Positions 32,946 through 45,073 of a stretch of 64,000 bases of DNA are shown here, piece after piece. Numbering within the stretch: the stretch's first letter is position 1; the number at the start of each line of letters is the position of its first letter. The notes beneath the pieces were generated by a model that saw only the letters and a list, made by a program, of their open reading frames with translations, was not told the origin of the DNA and ran no database searches. Origin of the DNA: Brachypodium distachyon (taxonomy: Eukaryota; Streptophyta; Magnoliopsida; Poales; Poaceae). Both the position numbers and the translations under genes were made by a program. The DNA lies in contig NC_016132.3 of assembly GCF_000005505.3 (NCBI RefSeq), forward strand, positions 30,704,914 to 30,768,913. The letters are read 5' to 3'.

Positions 32946-35900
32946 TCACAGGTAGAACTTGCGCAAGTGCTCAATATTCCTATTGGGCACTGGCAAACCG
33001 TCTTCGGTTTCCAGCCGGACAGCCCCCGGCCTGGTCACCTGCACTACCCAGAAGGGGCCCTCCCATTTCGGAGTCAACTTGTTCCTGGCCTTCGTTCCTT
33101 GTATCCGGCGCAGGACAAGGTCCCCGTTCTCGAGCCCCCGGGGACGGATTCGCCTGTCATAATAACGACGGAGTCCCTGTTGGTAGCGCGCGGCTCGCAC
33201 AGCAGCCCGGCGTCGAAGCTCTTCGATGAAGTTTAGATCGTCGACCCTTTGCTCGTGTTGGCTGGTGTTGCCGTATGCGCGTACCCGGGGAGATCCGTGC
33301 TTGAGCTCGAGTGGCAGCACCGCTTCTGCCCCGTAGACAAGGGCGAAAGGAGTTTTGCCCATTGCCCGACTAGGTGTGGTCCTGATCGACCACAGCACGG
33401 GCTGGAGTTCTTCGACCCAGTGCTTCCCGTGGCCTTTGAGCTTGTCAAGGTTCTCGTCTTGAGCCCCCGCAGCACTTCTGCGTTGGCTCGCTCCGCCTGC
33501 CCGTTCCTCCTTGGATGAGCGACGGACGCGAAGCGCAGCTTAGTGCCCATGTCTTCGCAATAGGCCTGAAACGCTGCGCTTGTGAACTGTGTGCCGTTTT
33601 CGGTGATGATGCTGTTAGGCACACCAAACCGGCACACAATGCCTCTGAAGAACTTGATGCCCGCCTGGGCGGTCACCTTCCGCACTGGTTCCACCTCCAC
33701 CCACTTGGAGAACTTGTCGATGGCCACGAACAAATATTCATAAATGCCAACTGCCCTCGGTAGCTTGCCAACGATGTCGAGCTCTGCAGACCGCGAACGG
33801 CCACGAGGAATGGATGACATGTAGGGCATGCGCCGGCTGGTTGCTATTCTTCGAATGGAACTGGCATGCTTCGCACGTCCTCACCAGCCGCTCCGCGTCG
33901 GCCCGGGCCGTGGGCCAGTAGAAGCCGTGCCGAAACACCTTGCCGGCTAAAACCCGGGAGGCCACATGGTGTGAACATGTGCCTCGGTGTACCTCCTCCA
34001 ACAAAGCGCGCCCTTCATCCTGCGGCACGCAGATGAGCTTGACACCGTTCGCACGCCTGCGGTAGAGGTTCCCATCCACCACAGTGTACATCTTGGCTTG
34101 CCGCACTACTCGTTCCGCGGCGACGTCATCTTCCAGGAGAGCCTCCCCTTTCGAGTAGCGGGTGATCTCTTCCGCCCAGGGAGGGATCTCCCTGCCAGCG
34201 CATGCCGCAATGTCAGCAGCATGGACCCCTGCTACTGTAGGAGTTCCTTCGGTTGCCGGAGGGGCGTCCCCGGCAGCCGGCTGAGGGGCGACGGAAGGAG
34301 CTGCTTGCTTCTGACAGAACACCCCCGCCGGAGGTCTCCGGCGCTCTTCTTCCATCTTGGCCAGCTCGTCAGCAGCGAAGTTATCCTTCCGCTTGACGTG
34401 CTCGAAACGCAAACCGTTGAACTTTCGTTCTAGCTTGCGGACCTCCTCCACGTACGGTGCCATCTGCGGGCAGTCGTAGTCCTTGTTCACCTGGTGGATC
34501 ACGAGCTGAGAATCCCCGCGAACAACCAGGCGCTTGATGTCGAGGGCGACCGTCGCCCACAACCCGGCGAGCAAGGCCTCGTACTTCGTGTTGTTGGTGG
34601 AGTTCGTGAAGTCGAGTTGGATAGCGAACCTCAATTGGTCCCCTGTCGATGACTCGATAACGACCCCGGCGCCTGCTCCTTGAAGACTAAACGCGCCGTT
34701 GAAGTAGAGGACCCAGTGGTCCTCGTCCAGCGTGCCGGGTAGGCTGGTCTCCAGTTCACTCTCTTCCACGCCTGTGGACGTCCATTCCGCGACAAAGTCC
34801 GCCAAGGCTGTGCTGTTAATGCTTTTCGAGTTGGCGAAGTGAAGGTCGAACTCCGACAACTCCATCCTCCATTCGGCCACCCTCCCGGTGGCTTCACGGT
34901 TGGTGAGGGCCCGCTCGAGGCAGAATCCCGACACCACCGTGACGCGGTGCGCCTGAAAGTACTGGCGCAGCTTGCGTGACGCAAGGAGAATCCCCAGAAG
35001 GAGCTTCTGTACTTGCGGGTACCTCGTCCGCGCGTCGCGCAGCACTGTACTAACGAAGTACACCGGGTGCTGCACCACCCGCTTCCGCAGTGCCGAGGTT
35101 GCCGACTCGGGGGTGGTCCCCGGGTCCGAGGCGGTTGCCAGGGGCCGCTCAGCCCCCGGCCTCGCAGCCTCAGTCCCCGGAACATCTTGCTCCCTCTCGG
35201 CAACTAGCACCGAGCTGACCACCCGGCTTGGGGGCGATGAGGACGGGCGGCGATCTCAGGTACTGTTTGAGTTCTCAGAACGCCGCCTCGGCCTCAGGAG
35301 TCCAGTCGACTGGACCCTTCTTCTTCATCACCTTGAAGAAAGGCAGGGCACGCTCGCCCAGCCTAGAGATCAAACGTCTCCCGCAGGTCATCAATCAACG
35401 AGTCCCCACGCTTTGATTTGATGACGATGTCGTCCATGTAGGCCTCCGCGTTGCGGCCTAGCTGGGGCCCCAAACATTCGCGCAGGGCGCGCTGGAATGT
35501 GGAGCCTGCGTTCTTCAACCCGAAAGGCATGCATGTATAACAATAACATCCAACCGGGGTGATGAACGTTGTCTTCTCCTCATCCTCGACCGCCGTCTTG
35601 ATTTGATGGTAGCCAGAGAAAGCATCCAGAAAACTCAGCAAGTCACAACCAGCGGTAGAATCAACTATTTGATCGATACGGGGTACAGGGAAAGGATCCT
35701 TGGGGCATGCGCGATTAAGATCCGTAAAATCTACACACATGCGAAGCTTATTTCCTGCTTTAGGCACTACTACAGGGTTAGCCAGCCAAGTAGGGTACAG
35801 AACTTCCCTGATCGCCCCGGCAGCCTTGAGCTTGTCCACCTCTTGTTTGAGGAATTCCTTACGCTCTTGTGCTTGCCGCCGAATCTTCTGCTTGACGGGG

Positions 35901-36287
35901 CGCGTGTCTAGGCGCACCGCGAGCCGATGCTCAATCACCTCCCTGGGGACTCCGGGAAGATCCGACGATTTCCAAGCGAACACGTCGGCATTTTCCCGGA
36001 GGAAGGTGATGAGGGCGCCTTCCTATTCGGCGGTAAGGTTCGCACCGACGGTGACGGTGCGTTCCTTGTCGCCGGCCTGGAGGGGCAGCTTCTTCACCTT
36101 GGCAGCCTCCTCCCGGTGCTTCTGCCCCTTGCTGGGGCACGAGCTCGAGCCTTGCGGGGTAGCGCAGGCCTTCTTCGTTGCTGGGGCATCGCCCGACAAG
36201 CTGTCGCCTCCGGCAGCGTCTTCGTCGCTGGCGTCAGCTGCGGCAGCGGCCCGGACGACTTCGCCAACGCACCAGGCCGCGTCCTTG
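32946..36287 (-). pseudogene. Tat-lineage pol: RT, RNase H, second RNase H, integrase; broken
   Basis: Reading on minus from 36287. A frame with a stop near 36024 precedes the RT (FAWKSSDLPGVPREVIEHRL, LRMCVDFTDLNRACPKD, catalytic YMDD at 35429-35440), ending at a stop at 35363. The next open segment (35222-33738) holds the Ty3 RNase H, an archaeal-type RNase H and the HHCC integrase zinc region. The integrase core (FVAIDKFSKW, NGTQFTS, NGQAERANAEVL) and C-terminus (to 32946, HLRKFYL) need another frame change. Two catalytic sites look altered: the second RNase H reads YFNGAF where D is usual, and integrase reads IITENGTQF where IITDNG is usual. No gag or protease precedes it. Confidence 0.85.
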
Positions 36288-37146
36288 GGGCCAACGAAAT
36301 GATGTACTAGAAGTGTGCGCTAATCAAAGAACACATGCAAAGACGTTTTTACCCAGGTTCGGGCCACCCGGAGGTGTAAAACCCTACGTCCTGCTTGTCT
36401 ATGCTGGTATTGATTGCAGATCAAGTGTTTACATCTTGCTGGGGGAAGGTCCCCAGGCTCTCTCTCTCTCTTCCCTTGCGTACGCTACCTGCTACCCAGA
36501 GCTAACCAAACTTGCGAACGTGGAGCCTTTGATCGGAACTGGAACCCATCGGAACCCCAACCGAGCAGAACTTAACCCTTTTACCGCTGGCGGGGCTCCT
36601 CCTTTTATACTCAAGGGGATGCCACAGGTGCCACGGTGCATGGGCTACAAATGTCGAGCGGAGAGGTATACAGCTCTCCCTCAGTGAGTTGGTGGCGCAT
36701 GGACGCCATCTCCGCAGCGCCGCTAGGGGTCTAAAACCCTAGAGTAGGATTGGACAGCCACTGTTCACTTGACTTGGACGGGTAACGCCCCTCCTGTCGG
36801 CTCATTTAATGAGCCGCGCGCTTTACTTCTTGCCCCGGTGGGGCCACGCCCGCCACACGCCCGCGTGGCGCTGTTGATCTGCTCACTGGGCCCCACCCCT
36901 TAGGCGGGGGCATGCGCCCGGGAACCCCCTGTCCCGGCAAGTCGCTCCCCGGGAAGCGCCCGGGCCCAACGCACCCGGGAACCTATGCCCAAGCGGGAAT
37001 ATTCCCTGAAGCCTCGCTAGCCCTTCCGGGCTGGTAGCTTGCCGGGCTGCTCGTAGCCGCTGTCCTGGATGGAACCTTCCCGGGAACTCGGGGACGGTGC
37101 CCACGCGTCGCGCAGCGGTGGTACCTCGGGTGCCACTGGTGCGACA
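36288..37146 (-). repeat. 5' LTR of the Tat element, truncated
   Basis: Aligns to 25839-26729 of the other LTR, but the 116 bp corresponding to 25723-25838 are gone. The LTR instead joins directly to pol sequence at about 36288-36293. GGCCA is shared at both breakpoints. Smaller indels relative to the other LTR include loss of a GC hairpin block. Confidence 0.8.
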
Positions 37147-37285
37147 TGCAATCAAACGACTTCTACTACACATTTCTGTATTTTGAATTTTCATAGGATT
37201 CATTATGCCATGACATTTAAATCATATGCTTTTCCTATTTCTATGTTTTTAAATCTGCAATCAAAGAGGCCCTAAGTATATTTTA

Positions 37286-37331
37286 CTCGCTCCGTTTCTA
37301 AACCACGACAAGTATTTGGAAATGGAGGGAA
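37286..37331. mobile_element. Minimal Stowaway remnant (46 bp)
   Basis: CTCGCTCCGTTTCTAAACCACGACAAG joined to TATTTGGAAATGGAGGGA, flanked by TA (37284-37285, 37332-37333). Only the two termini remain, so the interior was deleted. Confidence 0.5.
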
Positions 37332-37333
37332 TA

Positions 37334-38620
37334 CATTTACGGATTTTATAACGCGTGAACGTTCTCTCGATGGACTCCTTGCGCGACGCGCGCTCGTGCG
37401 TCCGATCGAGAGAGAAGCGGGTGGATGTGTTTCTGCTTGGGGGACACCCTGTTCCGGCATCCACGTCAGCGCCAACGTGGCGAGGTGGCAGTTCAAACAT
37501 TGGGAGCCGTACCTGTTGTTATTCACAGTTGCGTTTAACCCCCATTACTGCCCACTGTCCGAACTGAATCCCGTAACCCCCTCTTCCATTCCACCCGTGT
37601 GCGTCCGTCTCCGCCCTATTCGTCTTCATCTCCGACGACCGCTGCGTGGCCGCCGGCGGCGGAATCGCTCGTCTGCTCCGATCAAGTCACGCCTAATACC
37701 AGGTACTCATCAGGGGGAGGCTTTTCTCCGTCAGATTTTTGGTGGGGATTTCGGATTTGGGGATTTCGGCAGTGATTTGTAGGTCGAGGAATCAGCCCGT
37801 GGCGACCTCGATTCGATTCTAGATGGGGGCAAGGGGGCAGATATGAACCGGGTGATTCCGTTCGCGTTCGTCTATGTGATTTTTAGGAGGCGATTTCGAC
37901 GTTGTTGGTGCGGCTTGGTAGCTAGTCCTGCAAGACGATGGCCTCATCCATCCCTTGCCGCCTTTCCTTTCCCGTTCGAGTTTTGATTCGGGTTTTCGAC
38001 GAGGACGGATCATGTGTTTGGCGCAGCGCGATGTAGTGGTTGATTTTCGCGATTTTTGGACCGTGATTTTTTGGGGATTTGCTATACGCGCGCGTTCGTA
38101 TCTGGTGTGTACGGGGTCGGCATGCACGGCATGCATGCCGGATCCAGGCGATGATGGAGTTCAGAGAGTTCAAACGGAGTTCAAAACCTGCCCCCAATCA
38201 ACAACATGGGTTGTATCCTTGTGATTCGTTGTGATTTTTCGTTTTTTACGGTCCTTGTGATTTCAGTTACAAGGAGTGTGTGTTTTCGGGGGGTTTCATA
38301 TTTCTGTCCTATTTCTATTTCCTGGAGGGGATGCCAAATTTTTGTTTGAGTTCGTGCACTGCATGTATGTGGTGGATGCACCCATACACGCTTTAGTTGT
38401 TAATTTATGGTATAGTGGTGTGGTTGTGTACAATCTTATAAGTTGTACTTGTTAATTACTGTTTACTGAACATCCATGTCCAGAGGCAACTTAAACAATT
38501 TTAGGGTGGAAACTGCAGGATTATTTTTGAACTTGGGTATATTAGTGGCTAGTGGCAAGATGGACTATAAGAATTGCTTGAGTTGAGTTTATTTGTTTTC
38601 ATTTTCAGGTGTTGGGAGCC
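37334..38620 (+). other. Probable promoter and leader of the Ulp1-like gene
   Basis: GC-rich sequence with CT-rich leader-like DNA (37560-37700), then a long AT-rich stretch up to the acceptor TTTTCAG (38608) before ATG 38621. A donor such as CCAG|GTACTC near 37701 could bound a non-coding first exon. No coding domain is seen. Confidence 0.35.
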
Positions 38621-38706
38621 ATGGTCAGGAAACGGCATGATGTTGCTTCGGGCGAAGAAGACATCAAGGTTAACTGTATATTAATTGTTATTTTTTTACA
38701 TTTGAG

Positions 38707-38937
38707 ATGGTTACTATTTTCCCTCTCTGGTGGCAATTCATAAACATATACGATGGCAACTTTGTCATCCACATTTCAATTTTATGGTTACTGTTTTCCC
38801 TATCTGGTGGCAATTCATCAACATATATGATGGCAACTTTGTCATCCACATTTCAATTTTATGGTTATTGTTTTCCCTCTCTGGTGGCAATTCATCAACA
38901 TATATGATGGCAACTTTGTCATCCACATTTCAATTTT
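38707..38937. repeat. 77-bp tandem repeat, three copies
   Basis: Units at 38707, 38784 and 38861, each starting ATGGTTA(C/T)T and containing TGGTGGCAATTCAT and GATGGCAACTTTGTCATCC. They lie in the first intron of the Ulp1-like gene and are nearly identical. Confidence 0.85.
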
Positions 38938-39979
38938 ACTGTATACATGATAACTGCAGTTTCATGCAGTAGCCATATCCTTTCCTCTGTTTTTGTTCAC
39001 TCACCTGAACATATGCTTTCCTGAACATTCCTCTGGTTAGCTTTTCTTTTTGCTCACTCATCTGAACATATCATTTTCCTCTGTTTTGTTTTGTTGTGTA
39101 TTAGCATGTCGCTGTAAGGAACAGGGCTTCTCCATTTGGGCTGACCAAACTATACAAGCATTTCAATGTTGCACAAAAGCTTGATATCAGGAACATGGAG
39201 TTTACGCCTTTCCTCCATATCAACACCACCAAGCTACACAATAAAGCGATGGATTGGCTTGCGAGTTGTTATGACTCTTCGGCCAGGTGTCTTCTTATCC
39301 TTGCCAAGGGCAGGATCCCAATGACCGAAGGATCTGTCTACAATGCTTTGGGGTGCCCCCGTGGTGAGTTGCCTGTCCCATACAGAGTGGACAAGGACAT
39401 TGAGGCCCGGCTTGCACCATAGATGTTCCCTGGTATCAATCTATCCAAAGCCCCATTGCACAGCCAGGTGAATATAATGTTGAAGGATATGACGGAGTCC
39501 GGCGACAGATTCAAGAGGCTTGCCCTGATGTACATCATGAGCACTATATTGGCACCAACCACTAGCACCAGGATAAGCAATAGGTGCTATCCTGTTTTGG
39601 TACGTCTCTTGTTATATAACGCCTCTGTATTCTTTTTTTCATTATCACACAGTATGAACTTTAACACTGCCGGAATGGCAGCTGACTTTTACATGTTATA
39701 GCAACTCATATATACCCACCATGGCAAGTCATACATAATGTGCATGGCAACTCATATATTTTCATCATGGCAACTCATGTATTTTTCATCGACAGCAAGT
39801 CATACATCAGTTGCATGGCAACTTATAACAGTTCTGTATGACAACTCATCAAAGTTTTTTATGGCAATTTTTCATGGCCTATGTTTTACTTTCTTTTTTT
39901 TCAGTTTGCTCATGTAGCTCAATGAGATCTGTTTAATGTCCATATATTCTTCATATTTACAACAACAATCTTTTTTTTT

Positions 39980-39993
39980 GGGGGGGGGGGGGG
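39980..39993. repeat. T9-G14 homopolymer pair in an intron
   Basis: Nine T followed by 14 G, just before the acceptor TTCAAG of the exon starting at 40002. A second T-run/G-run tract lies at about 44855-44881, again shortly before an exon. Confidence 0.7.
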
Positions 39994-42900
39994 TGTTCAA
40001 GGATGATATCGCCAACGTGCACAATTACAACTTTTGCAAGTTTGTCCTCAACCAACTTCATGAGAATTTGTCCAAGAAGAAATTAAACAAGGGTTGCTGT
40101 CTTTACCTTATGGTATGCCATTCAACCTTTTTCATGTGTGTTGTGTCTACAACTTTCTATTTTTTTTGTTTGTTCTGTTTTTTAATTAGATAACTCACCC
40201 TCGTGTTGACATCTATTTTTGTGTTTTGCAGCTGTTGTATGTTGATAGTTTGGATATCAGCGAGCTTGGGTTAGATTTGCCCGCTGCTCCGTTTGGAGTC
40301 ACTGCATGGACAAACAGCTTGATTGATGAAGTTTTGAAAGCAGACACAAAAGAAGATGGATCTTTTGGGAAACGATATCTCCATGTTTTGTCACATGGCA
40401 TGGGCAAGCGCTTCTCTTTTTGACGTGATGCGTGCTAATTACGTCTTTTTTCTACAATTTTTTGTTTTGTCACAGCTAATCTCTGACCATGCTGTGAACT
40501 ATTCGTATTTTGGGGGCCCTGATCAGTTTTCCAAGTGGATTAACATGAATAGCCACCCTGATATCGAACCGAAGATTACTTTTTATTTTTTTATTTTTGC
40601 TTTTGTCGCATCCAATGTGGCCTCACATCATTTTTCACCTTCCATTTTTTGTTGCTGCTCACCATGATCTTTTCTCACCTTTTTTTTGCTGTTATGATTT
40701 TGTTGTAGGAGCGGAAGAAAGTTGAAACTCTCGTGGGTCAGTTTGCGTCAGGCATGACCTGTCTATTGGACAATCTTGTCCAAGGGTGGACTGGTCTGAC
40801 GCCTCCCGAAAGTGAAGAAATGGCGCGACGTTTTGGTACGGTCACCGGTGGCGCGCCCACGCGCTCTCGTACTGCTAGGGGTAGGTTCGAGGGTTACAAT
40901 TACCCGAGCGACATTGACGATGAAGATGAACAAGTTCAAGACAGTGGCGAGAGTAGCGACAGTGATGACGACTCACCCTGCAACCCTGGAGGAGGAGAAG
41001 GAGAAGGGAAGAAGGATGGCGACAATGAAGACGGGGGGATGGGCAGGGACAATGCTCATGAGGGTCAAGGTAGTGGGAATGACGGCGGCGGGAATAACTA
41101 TGACGGCTCTGGCCGCAACGACAACGATGAAGCAGCACCAAACGACGAACCTGGTGATGAATCCGGTGGCGGAGGAGGCAGGGGTGAAGCCGGTGACAGA
41201 GACAAAGGTACCATGGACGCCGTGCACCGTGAAATCACCAAAATTGTGGCTGGGGAACTGAATTTAAAGAGGAAAAGGTACATTTTTTCTTTTGTTAGCA
41301 CTGCATGGCAATTTTATGATTTTTTTGCATGGCAACATGTAGGCGTCATTCCACGGCATTCTTTATGGCATTGATGTGGCAACTATACTTATCATTCCTT
41401 GGCAATCTTTATGGTAGTAACGTGGCAACTCCACTTATAATTCCATAGCAATTTAAACATAACATGGCAATTATTCCCATGTCCCTTACAAAATCTTCAT
41501 TTTTTGTTTTTTAATTCCCGAAGTATGAGTGATATGCCACCTGATGCCGATCTCGATAAGTGTAAGAAACCGAGGTATGTTTTTCCGCACGGTATCGATA
41601 TGAGTGTTCAAAGATCGTTGCCCCCCTTTAAATTTAAAATGGCATGGCAATTTTACTTTTAACACAGATCTACTAAAATGGTTCTGACAAAGAGTACTAG
41701 ACCTGCAAGGAGGTCTCCTCGGTTTTCTCCAACCAAGGGTGGGGCAAGAGAGGAGGATTCACCCGCCGGCGTCCCTGCTATTGAAAAGTATGGCGTTTTT
41801 TAATGGAAATTACATCACGAACTGACATGGCAACTTTACATCCATTTTTTATTGCATTTTTTGTTTAACACGATGCGGTATATTGATTTGAATGCTACAT
41901 TTATATTTACGTTTGCCAGGGTCTTAAAGAAGGCAGTTACGAAGCATATTGCACCTTCAAAGAGTTCTCCTCGTCTTTGTCGAAACCCAGACGGGGCACA
42001 AAACGATGATCTGACCAACGCAGTCCGTATTGCTGTAAAGTATGGATCAATTCCACTTTTGTACTTATTCATTTGCTCCCTTTTATGTTTTCTCTGGGTT
42101 TAGTCGCTGCATATGGAAATTTCAAACATGAACATGTGGCAACTCTGGTTAATTACCAGTCACCTTTGTTGGCATTTCTGTTTTGTACATGATGTGGTAA
42201 CTCATGCACATGAGCCTCCTTGCTATTTTATGCATGGTGTGGCAATTCAAACTATGCACTGATGGCAATTCTAGTGAATTAGTAGTCACTTTTGCTGGCA
42301 TCTTGTTTATAGATGATGTGGCAACTTTGTTTTTTTTGTTAGGATTTTGATTGGTCTTGTTGTTTCATTCATCAGAGTCACTGAAAAGGCACCTGCAAGG
42401 AGGTCTCCTCGTGTTTCTCGGAACGGTCCTTCGCGGAAAACGGATGAGGCATCTATTGATGGTGCAAGCAGCACCGCATCTCGTATTCCTGAATTGTACG
42501 ATCAATACCTTCCTCATTGATGTTTCACTGTTCTCACATCTTATACATGAAACAACTTTGTTTTTACCTTTGTCTTTCTTTTTATATTCATGTATAGGGC
42601 ACCACGTGCTCATATTAAGAAGCAATCAGCAGATCAAGCACGAGCACATGCTTCAGTATGCAGAACCAACAGTATTTTTGATAGACTGCGCTCGCAGCTT
42701 AGAGCACAAAAGGAGGCAGATCCAAATGTTGCTGATGGGCACACCGTTGATGATCCGAAGGTGGCAGATCCGAAGGCGGCATATCACAAGGCGGCAGATG
42801 GGCATACTGTCGTTGCGGCGAGCGCACCCATTGGGTCGGCTGTGAGGCATGTACTGATTGCGTCGCCAGACCCTGGAGTGGTTACCGCCTCTGGAAGCAG

Positions 42901-45073
42901 GCCCGTCGACGCGGCGTCGCCTGCTGTTGGGACAGCATCAAGGCCGGTTGAGATTGTGTCGCCTGTTGTTGGGTCAGAAGCAAGGCCGGTCAATATCGTG
43001 TCGCCTGCTGCCCCATCGGCAAGGCCTGAACCTCTGCCGCTGAAACCAGGTGGTGTATCCGTCTCGGGTCAAGCCGGTGCACCGGGTGGAGAATTGATTG
43101 ACGAGCTTTCGCCAACTGGACAAGAAGCTATGGAGGAGTTGGTTGGACTACACACGGGGATGTTTCCTGCATCTCTATTGTTTGAGAACCGTGGTCACCA
43201 AGTAGTTGTGCCGAAGACCTCCGGAAGAACAAAAGCTTCTGTTAAATTGGGGCTTGGACGGAGAAGTGTTGTTGCAAACCGGCAGTCGCCACGCATTGCT
43301 CAACAGCAAAGATGTGAAGCATCAGCAGGCACGACCGACAGGCGGGCAACCCCACTTGATCATGTGCATGCCAGCCACCGCCATCCTTTGGCGTTTACCC
43401 CACCCTCATGTGATCTTGGCTTTAGTCTGATACGTCGCCAACCTAGTCCACCTTGGGCGCTTGGCTTGGCTTTAGTCCTTTGGCGTTTACCCCACCCTCA
43501 AGTGCGGAGATGTCGTCCTATCAGCTGTGTATTTGTCACCGGAAGAAGTTGAAGCATTTGATATAATGGACAAACAAGCACGGGAAAGGGATGCGTCTGC
43601 CTCGGGTTATGCAGAAGGTATTTTGCATCTCATAACAGTAATGAGTAACAGCACCCTCAAAATGTGTTTTTCTTTTTTCTCCATGCATCCATCCTTAAGG
43701 GCAATTATTCTTTTACTTGCCTGGCAACTTTGGATAATTTTTGGTGGCAAATTTGTCACCTTTTCCCCCCATTGACAAGGTTATTTTTGTGCTATCTTAC
43801 ATGTGTCAGCCCCCGACAACCTGGAGACTCCTATGAAAAATTCATCCATTCAAAAAGCTGTGGACTGCAGTGCCACTCCAGCGACAACAATTATACCCAA
43901 GAGGATTGTGCAGCCCTCAAAGTATATGCGCGGGCCGTACGTCAAAATCAAAGCATCACTGCTGAGAATGAGTTATACCAGAAAGTCAAACGGTTTGGCG
44001 GAGGCAGGAAGACATCAAAGACGAATCTTGCCATTTTGCAAACATAGTACCATTATTTTTTAATTTGTTCACATAGCTCCATTTTTTCTGGTTAGTCTTG
44101 ATCTATGCAGGACAATTGTAATCCAGTGCAAGTCAACATTTGCTGAGCTTGGTGAGCTTGCGATGGCTGTTAAGCCTAGGGGGAGGTTGGGGACCAATCT
44201 TGCCGAAGCCGCCATTGAGTACATCCAGCGGTTTGAGTGCCCGGAAGACAAAGTAGTGGTCCCGTATGTTGTTGCTAGGAAGCTATCTGAGGGGCACACC
44301 CGTCACAATCTGATAAATAAAGTGTTCAGTCAGGACCCTGTTTCAAAGCTCACTCGCAAAAAAGTTGTAAGTATTTATTTCTGCTCTTTTTTAGTCTGCA
44401 GTTACATTTATGTGGTAAGTTATACAGAAGCATTGGTGGCAACTTACATTTTTATATCAGGGATATAATGCTTAAAACTTGGGAATTCAAACTTCCCTTT
44501 TTTCTTTTCTTTATTCAGGTTATGCTCCCGTTCCTCCAGCTATGGGGTGAATCAGAGAAGGATAAAGAGGGTCATTGGTACACTGTTTCAGTAAACAGTA
44601 ACCAATGGAAGTTTGAGATTCTCGATTCCCTCCGCGGCCCTGATGATGAGGAGCTGCGACTTCATTCTGGCGAGATGGTGCTGAACATTAAACGAGCATG
44701 GAGAGAGCATTATGCCGACGCCAAGATGCAGATCCAGGATTTTACGACTGAGCACATATCTGTGCCAATGCAAGATAATATGTGAGCGCCTTCTAAAATA
44801 GTTGCTTTCGTTCTGTCCATTTTTTCTTTGCTCGTGCGTTAACGTGATATTTATGCCTTTTTTTTGGGGGGGGAGGGGGGGTTGTGGCACAGTGATGATT
44901 GTGGCTTCTACATGCTCGAGTTCCTGAAGAAATGGGATGGTAGAGTTGTGCCGGCGTTTGGCCCGGATGAGATTGTCGAAACCAGGAAGATTATCACTCA
45001 CCGACTGATTACGAACCAGGATTTCAATGAGAAGAAGAATGCAAAGAAATTTATTGAGCAACACTCAAAATAA

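Larger units (their letters stand above)
25723..37146 (-). mobile_element. Ty3/gypsy retrotransposon, Tat lineage, internally deleted
   Basis: A minus-strand element of 11,424 bp with 5-bp target duplications TGCAA (25718-25722, 37147-37151). Both ends follow the TG...CA rule. Pol order on minus is RT, RNase H, a second (archaeal-like) RNase H, then integrase, the Tat-lineage layout. A large region between integrase and the 3' LTR carries an antisense spliced gene, as known in Tat elements such as Grande. The 5' LTR end, primer-binding site, gag and protease are missing. It cannot move by itself. Confidence 0.85.
25500..37272. mobile_element. Harbinger/Tourist-like MITE split by the gypsy element
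   Basis: The left half 25500-25722 begins GGGCCCCTTTGATT, and the right half 37152-37272 ends AATCAAAGAGGCCC. These are inverted ends. TAA precedes the left end (25497-25499) and follows the right end (37273-37275), the 3-bp target of PIF/Harbinger MITEs. The original element was about 340 bp. The 11.4 kb LTR element lies in its middle, between copies of TGCAA. Confidence 0.75.
38621..45073 (+). pseudogene. Ulp1-like cysteine protease (C48) gene of a Mutator element, decayed
   Basis: Exons I can place: 38621-38668, 39105-39599, 40002-40112, about 40231-40423, about 40477-40575, 40709-41278, then small exons at about 41521, 41669, 41920 and 42375, a long one from about 42599, then 43810-44030, 44111-44366, 44519-44781, 44893-45073. 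The N-terminal part resembles the plant domain usually fused to MULE Ulp1 proteases. An acidic Gly/Asp-rich linker and Arg-Ser-Pro modules follow. The C-terminus keeps the C48 signature: H in GHWYTVSV, D in EILDSLRG, Q in PMQDN and C in DDCGFYML. Damage: in-frame TAG at 39420, no GT donor after 40575, frame changes around 43440-43530 and 43920. Ulp1 enzymes process SUMO-like proteins. The role in MULEs is unknown. Confidence 0.7.

Noticed and set aside
38690..38940. CRISPR-like array (repeats with spacers)
   Set aside because: It is a continuous 77-bp tandem repeat within a plant intron with no unique spacers, and this is eukaryotic DNA.
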